DNA of 64,000 nt from Halopolyspora algeriensis (GTDB lineage: Bacteria > Actinomycetota > Actinomycetes > Mycobacteriales > Pseudonocardiaceae). Under the pieces are notes generated by a model. That model searched no databases and was not told the origin of the DNA. It saw only the letters and a program-made list of their open reading frames with translations. A program made the position numbers and the translations under genes. Positions 61,284 through 64,000 of the stretch are shown piece after piece; the first letter of the stretch is position 1, and every line of letters begins with the position of its first letter. The stretch covers positions 583,380 to 647,379 of the forward strand of contig NZ_QPJC01000002.1 in NCBI RefSeq assembly GCF_003337235.1, given 5' to 3'.

Positions 61284-64000
61284 CGTGTGGCTCCCTCGGT
61301 GCCGGTCTCCGGGCTGATGCCCGCCCGGCGGCGGTAACTGTCGACGAACTCCAGCAGCTCGGGTCCACGTGGTCGGCGTCCGGGGCGAATATCGCAGGTC
61401 GAGGCCTTGCTCTCCTGGATGTGCACATTGGAGTCCATGACCGCCGACAGCAGCTCGTTGGCGCCGTCGCCGGTGCTCAGCCCGTTCGAGCCCCAGTGGT
61501 AGGGCAGGCCGATCTGCTCCACGGTGCGGCCGTGGATGGTCAATGTCCGCATCCGTTCGGTCACCACCACACGCGCCTCCACCGCGGTGCGCGCGGTGAC
61601 GATCGTCGCCCAGCCGAGATGCTCCAGCCCGCGCTCGGCGGCGAGCCGGGGCGAGACCTCGCAGAAGAACTCCGGCTGCAACTCGGACAGGTAGGACAGG
61701 AAGCGGCTCATGCCGCCCGCGGTGTGGTGTTCGGTGAGGCGGTAGGTGGTGAACACGTACGGGAACACCTCCGCACCCGCTGCACCGTTACTGGGTTGGT
61801 AGGGATTACTGCGATGCCGGAGCTCCTCCCTGGCCGGGTTCGACTGCTGGGTGTAGAGCGGGTTTTCGAACGGTGACTCGAACGGCTCGTAGTGCGTGGG
61901 CATCGGCCCGTCGGTGAGCCCGGTCGGCACGTAGAGCCAGGCGCGGCCGTCGGTCTGCATGATGAACGGGTCCGTGCCCGCGAGGGCGTCCTCGGACCGC
62001 GCATCCGGCGGTGGGGTGTAGTCGGGAGACTTGCTCGCTTCGAAGTCGGGGATGTCGTGGCCCGTCCAGCTCCCCTGCTCGGCGTCCCACCAGACGTAGG
62101 CCTTGCGCTCGCTCCACGGGTTGCCGTCGGGGTCGGCCGAGGCGCGGTTGTACAGGATGCGCCGATTGGCCGGCCACGCCCAGGCCCACTCCGGTGCCAC
62201 CCAGGACTGCTCCCGTTCGGGTTTGCGCCGGGCCGTCTGGTTCACCTCGTCGGCATAGGACCCGCAGTAGATCCAACATCCGCACGCCGTGGAGCCGTCG
62301 TCCTCGAGCTGGGTGTAGGACGTCAGCGCGTTGTTGTCGGCGTCCCAGCCGCTGATCTCCCGCAGTACCGCCTCGGCGTCGGGCTCGGCGGTGCTGCCCT
62401 GCGTGGGGTAGTCCCACTGCAGCTCCAGCAGCGGGCGATCGCGGTCGCGCTGCTCGGCGGTGCGCTCGTCCTGGCGCTGCGCGAGCTTCTCCCGGATCCG
62501 CCGGCCCAGGTGGTAGTAGAACCACAGGTCACTGCGGCAGTCGCCCCGAGGTTCCACGGCCTGGTGGTGCCACTGCAGCAGCCGCTGCGTGTTGGTGAAA
62601 CTGCCGTCCTTTTCGGTGTGCGAGGCGGCGGGCAGGAAGAAGATCTCGGTGCCGATCTCCTCGGTGCGCAGCTCGCCCGTCTCGATCTCCGGTCCGTCCT
62701 TCCAGAACGTGGCCGACTCGATCATGTTCAGGTCCCGCACCACGAGCCAGTCGAGATTGGCCAGACCCCGCCGCTGCATCTTCGCGTTGGCCGAGCCCAC
62801 GGCCGGGTTCTCCCCTACGAGGAAGTAGCCCTTGACCTTGCCGTCGATCTGGTCGGCCACGGTCTGGTAGCTGCTGTGGTTGCCCGTCAGGCGGGGCAGG
62901 TAGTCGAAGCAGAAGTCGTTGTCGACCGTGGCGTGCTCGCCCCACCACGCCTTGAGCAGGCTGACCGTGTAGTCCTGCATGTTGCCCCAGAACCCGGTAC
63001 TGCCGGAGTCGGCCTCGACGAACGTGGCGAGGTCCTGCTGGAACTCCGCGTGCGGCATCGGGATGTAGCCCGGCAGCAGGTTGAACAGGGTGGGGATGTC
63101 GGTCGAGCCCTGGATGCTCGCGTGCCCGCGCAGCGCGAGGATCCCGCCGCCGGGCCTGCCGATGTTGCCCAGCAAGGCCTGCAGGATCGAGGCGGTGCGG
63201 ATGTACTGCGCACCCACGGTGTGCTGTGTCCAGCCCACCGAGTAGACGAACGCACTCGTGCGCTCGCGTCCCGAGTTGGTCACCAGTGCCTCGGCCACGG
63301 CGCGGAACTGCTCACGCGGGATGCCACACGTCTTCTCGACGAGTTCCGGCGTGTAGCGCGCGAAGTGGCGCTTGAGGATCTGATACACGCAGCGCGGGTG
63401 CTGCAGGCTCTCGTCGAGCTCCGGTTTGCCCGCGATCGACGGCCCGCCGGACCCCACGCGCTCGGTGTGGGCGGTCGACTTCTCCGCCTTCCCCCTGGAC
63501 TCCTGCGGCCCTTCACTCTCGTCGCCGACGTACTCGGCCTTGTGCCGCTTGCCGGCCGCGGGTGCCGCCACGGTGCCCTCGTACTGCCAGCTCGCCGTTT
63601 CGTAGTGCTGGCCGTCGGGGTCGTAGCCGGAGAAGAGGCCGTCGAGGTCCTCGGTGTCGGCGAAGTCCTCCTTCACGATCGCCGGCGCGTTGGTGTAGGC
63701 GACGATGTAGTCGCGGAAGGCGAGATCGTTTTCCAGTACGTGGTTGATGAGCGCACCGAGGAAAGCGATGTCGGTGCCCGCACGCAACGGGAGATGCATG
63801 TCGGCGAGGGCGGAAGTCCGAGTGAACCGCGGGTCGACGTGGACGATCGTCGCGCCGCGCTCCTTGGCCTCCATGACCCACTGGAAGCCGACCGGATGGC
63901 ACTCGGCCATGTTCGAACCCTCGATGACGATGCAGTCGGAGTTCTGCAGATCCTGCTGGAAGGTCGTGGCCCCACCGCGCCCGAACGAGGTTCCCAGACC
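61280..64000 (-). CDS. fdhA-like: Formate dehydrogenase catalytic subunit, copy 2 (N-terminus beyond window)
   Basis: The visible 906 codons run from just behind the Sec site to the C-terminus: GLGTSFGRGGATTFQQDLQN, SNMAECHPVGFQWVME, VGWTQHTVG, NIGRPGGG and the MoCoA-binding C-domain, closely matching copy 1. The expected Sec codon lies about 17 nt beyond 64000. The right SECIS arm (TGGGAACC, 63996-63989) and loop GGTC are present. Thus probably also a selenoprotein, but the TGA cannot be seen. Confidence 0.9.
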   Translation of the reverse strand, partial: GLGTSFGRGGATTFQQDLQNSDCIVIEGSNMAECHPVGFQWVMEAKERGATIVHVDPRFTRTSALADMHLPLRAGTDIAFLGALINHVLENDLAFRDYIVAYTNAPAIVKEDFADTEDLDGLFSGYDPDGQHYETASWQYEGTVAAPAAGKRHKAEYVGDESEGPQESRGKAEKSTAHTERVGSGGPSIAGKPELDESLQHPRCVYQILKRHFARYTPELVEKTCGIPREQFRAVAEALVTNSGRERTSAFVYSVGWTQHTVGAQYIRTASILQALLGNIGRPGGGILALRGHASIQGSTDIPTLFNLLPGYIPMPHAEFQQDLATFVEADSGSTGFWGNMQDYTVSLLKAWWGEHATVDNDFCFDYLPRLTGNHSSYQTVADQIDGKVKGYFLVGENPAVGSANAKMQRRGLANLDWLVVRDLNMIESATFWKDGPEIETGELRTEEIGTEIFFLPAASHTEKDGSFTNTQRLLQWHHQAVEPRGDCRSDLWFYYHLGRRIREKLAQRQDERTAEQRDRDRPLLELQWDYPTQGSTAEPDAEAVLREISGWDADNNALTSYTQLEDDGSTACGCWIYCGSYADEVNQTARRKPEREQSWVAPEWAWAWPANRRILYNRASADPDGNPWSERKAYVWWDAEQGSWTGHDIPDFEASKSPDYTPPPDARSEDALAGTDPFIMQTDGRAWLYVPTGLTDGPMPTHYEPFESPFENPLYTQQSNPAREELRHRSNPYQPSNGAAGAEVFPYVFTTYRLTEHHTAGGMSRFLSYLSELQPEFFCEVSPRLAAERGLEHLGWATIVTARTAVEARVVVTERMRTLTIHGRTVEQIGLPYHWGSNGLSTGDGANELLSAVMDSNVHIQESKASTCDIRPGRRPRGPELLEFVDSYRRRAGISPETGTEGATR

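Noticed and set aside
1..64000. CRISPR array or prophage
   Set aside because: No regular short repeats and no phage structural, integrase or recombinase genes.

Overview
The window is very GC-rich DNA packed with short-spaced, often 4-nt-overlapping genes. It uses many GTG starts and carries XRE/DUF5753-DUF397 pairs, a DUF2267 protein, a CU044_5270-type protein behind an ECF sigma factor and SigB/SigF-type promoters (GTTT-N15/16-GGGTAA). This points to a filamentous or related actinobacterium, most likely order Pseudonocardiales; the genus cannot be fixed from the sequence alone. It reads as ordinary chromosome with small accessory or decayed islands. I found no rRNA, tRNA, CRISPR array or intact insertion sequence.

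Layout. 1-2294: start of an SDR gene, a P450 and a TetR regulator sharing a divergent promoter with a palindrome. 2405-5891: a CocE/NonD-type hydrolase and an ATP-grasp ligase behind a stress-type promoter. 5934-9929: a stress block (DUF2267 fused to pterin dehydratase, two small acidic proteins, a SatP-type acetate transporter, a hemerythrin, an HATPase-like protein). 9968-16277: sarcosine oxidase soxBDAG plus sdaA, turning sarcosine into glycine/serine-level carbon and serine into pyruvate, behind two copies of a composite operator. 17082-21137: polysaccharide-deacetylase/allantoinase-like enzyme, NCS1 permease and PucR regulator, probably a purine or pyrimidine catabolic unit. 21154-27661: a hemerythrin and a complete three-subunit formate dehydrogenase whose catalytic subunit is a selenoprotein (in-frame TGA with a SECIS hairpin).

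27852-39855 holds an SDR/hydrolase/unknown operon, RNase Z, a haloalkane-dehalogenase-like enzyme, GH15 glucanase, SDR, membrane protein, enolase-superfamily enzyme and a pyruvate-oxidase-like TPP enzyme. 39855-43034 is a giant D-lactate-dehydrogenase-like FAD/Fe-S protein. 43159-47177 is a methyltransferase, a cluster of small Cys/His proteins and an XRE-DUF397 pair. 47584-50173 has a PAS-GGDEF-EAL protein and an RHH (antitoxin-like) gene. 50402-55807 has lactate monooxygenase, a deletion scar of a duplicated flavoprotein, an MFS transporter, an ArsR-rhodanese regulator and the intact flavoprotein. 56719-58686 is an ECF-sigma operon. 58808-64000 has a persulfide-dioxygenase remnant and a second formate dehydrogenase operon cut by the window end.

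Together the genes suggest a soil-type heterotroph that feeds electrons from formate, lactate and sarcosine into respiration, with general-stress control of several cytoplasmic enzymes. The strongest points for a second look are the twin selenoprotein formate dehydrogenases (138 bp identical around the Sec/SECIS region), the series of tandem H/CG/CxxC microproteins, the stress-type promoter set, the repeated sox operator and the out-of-frame gene-deletion scar.
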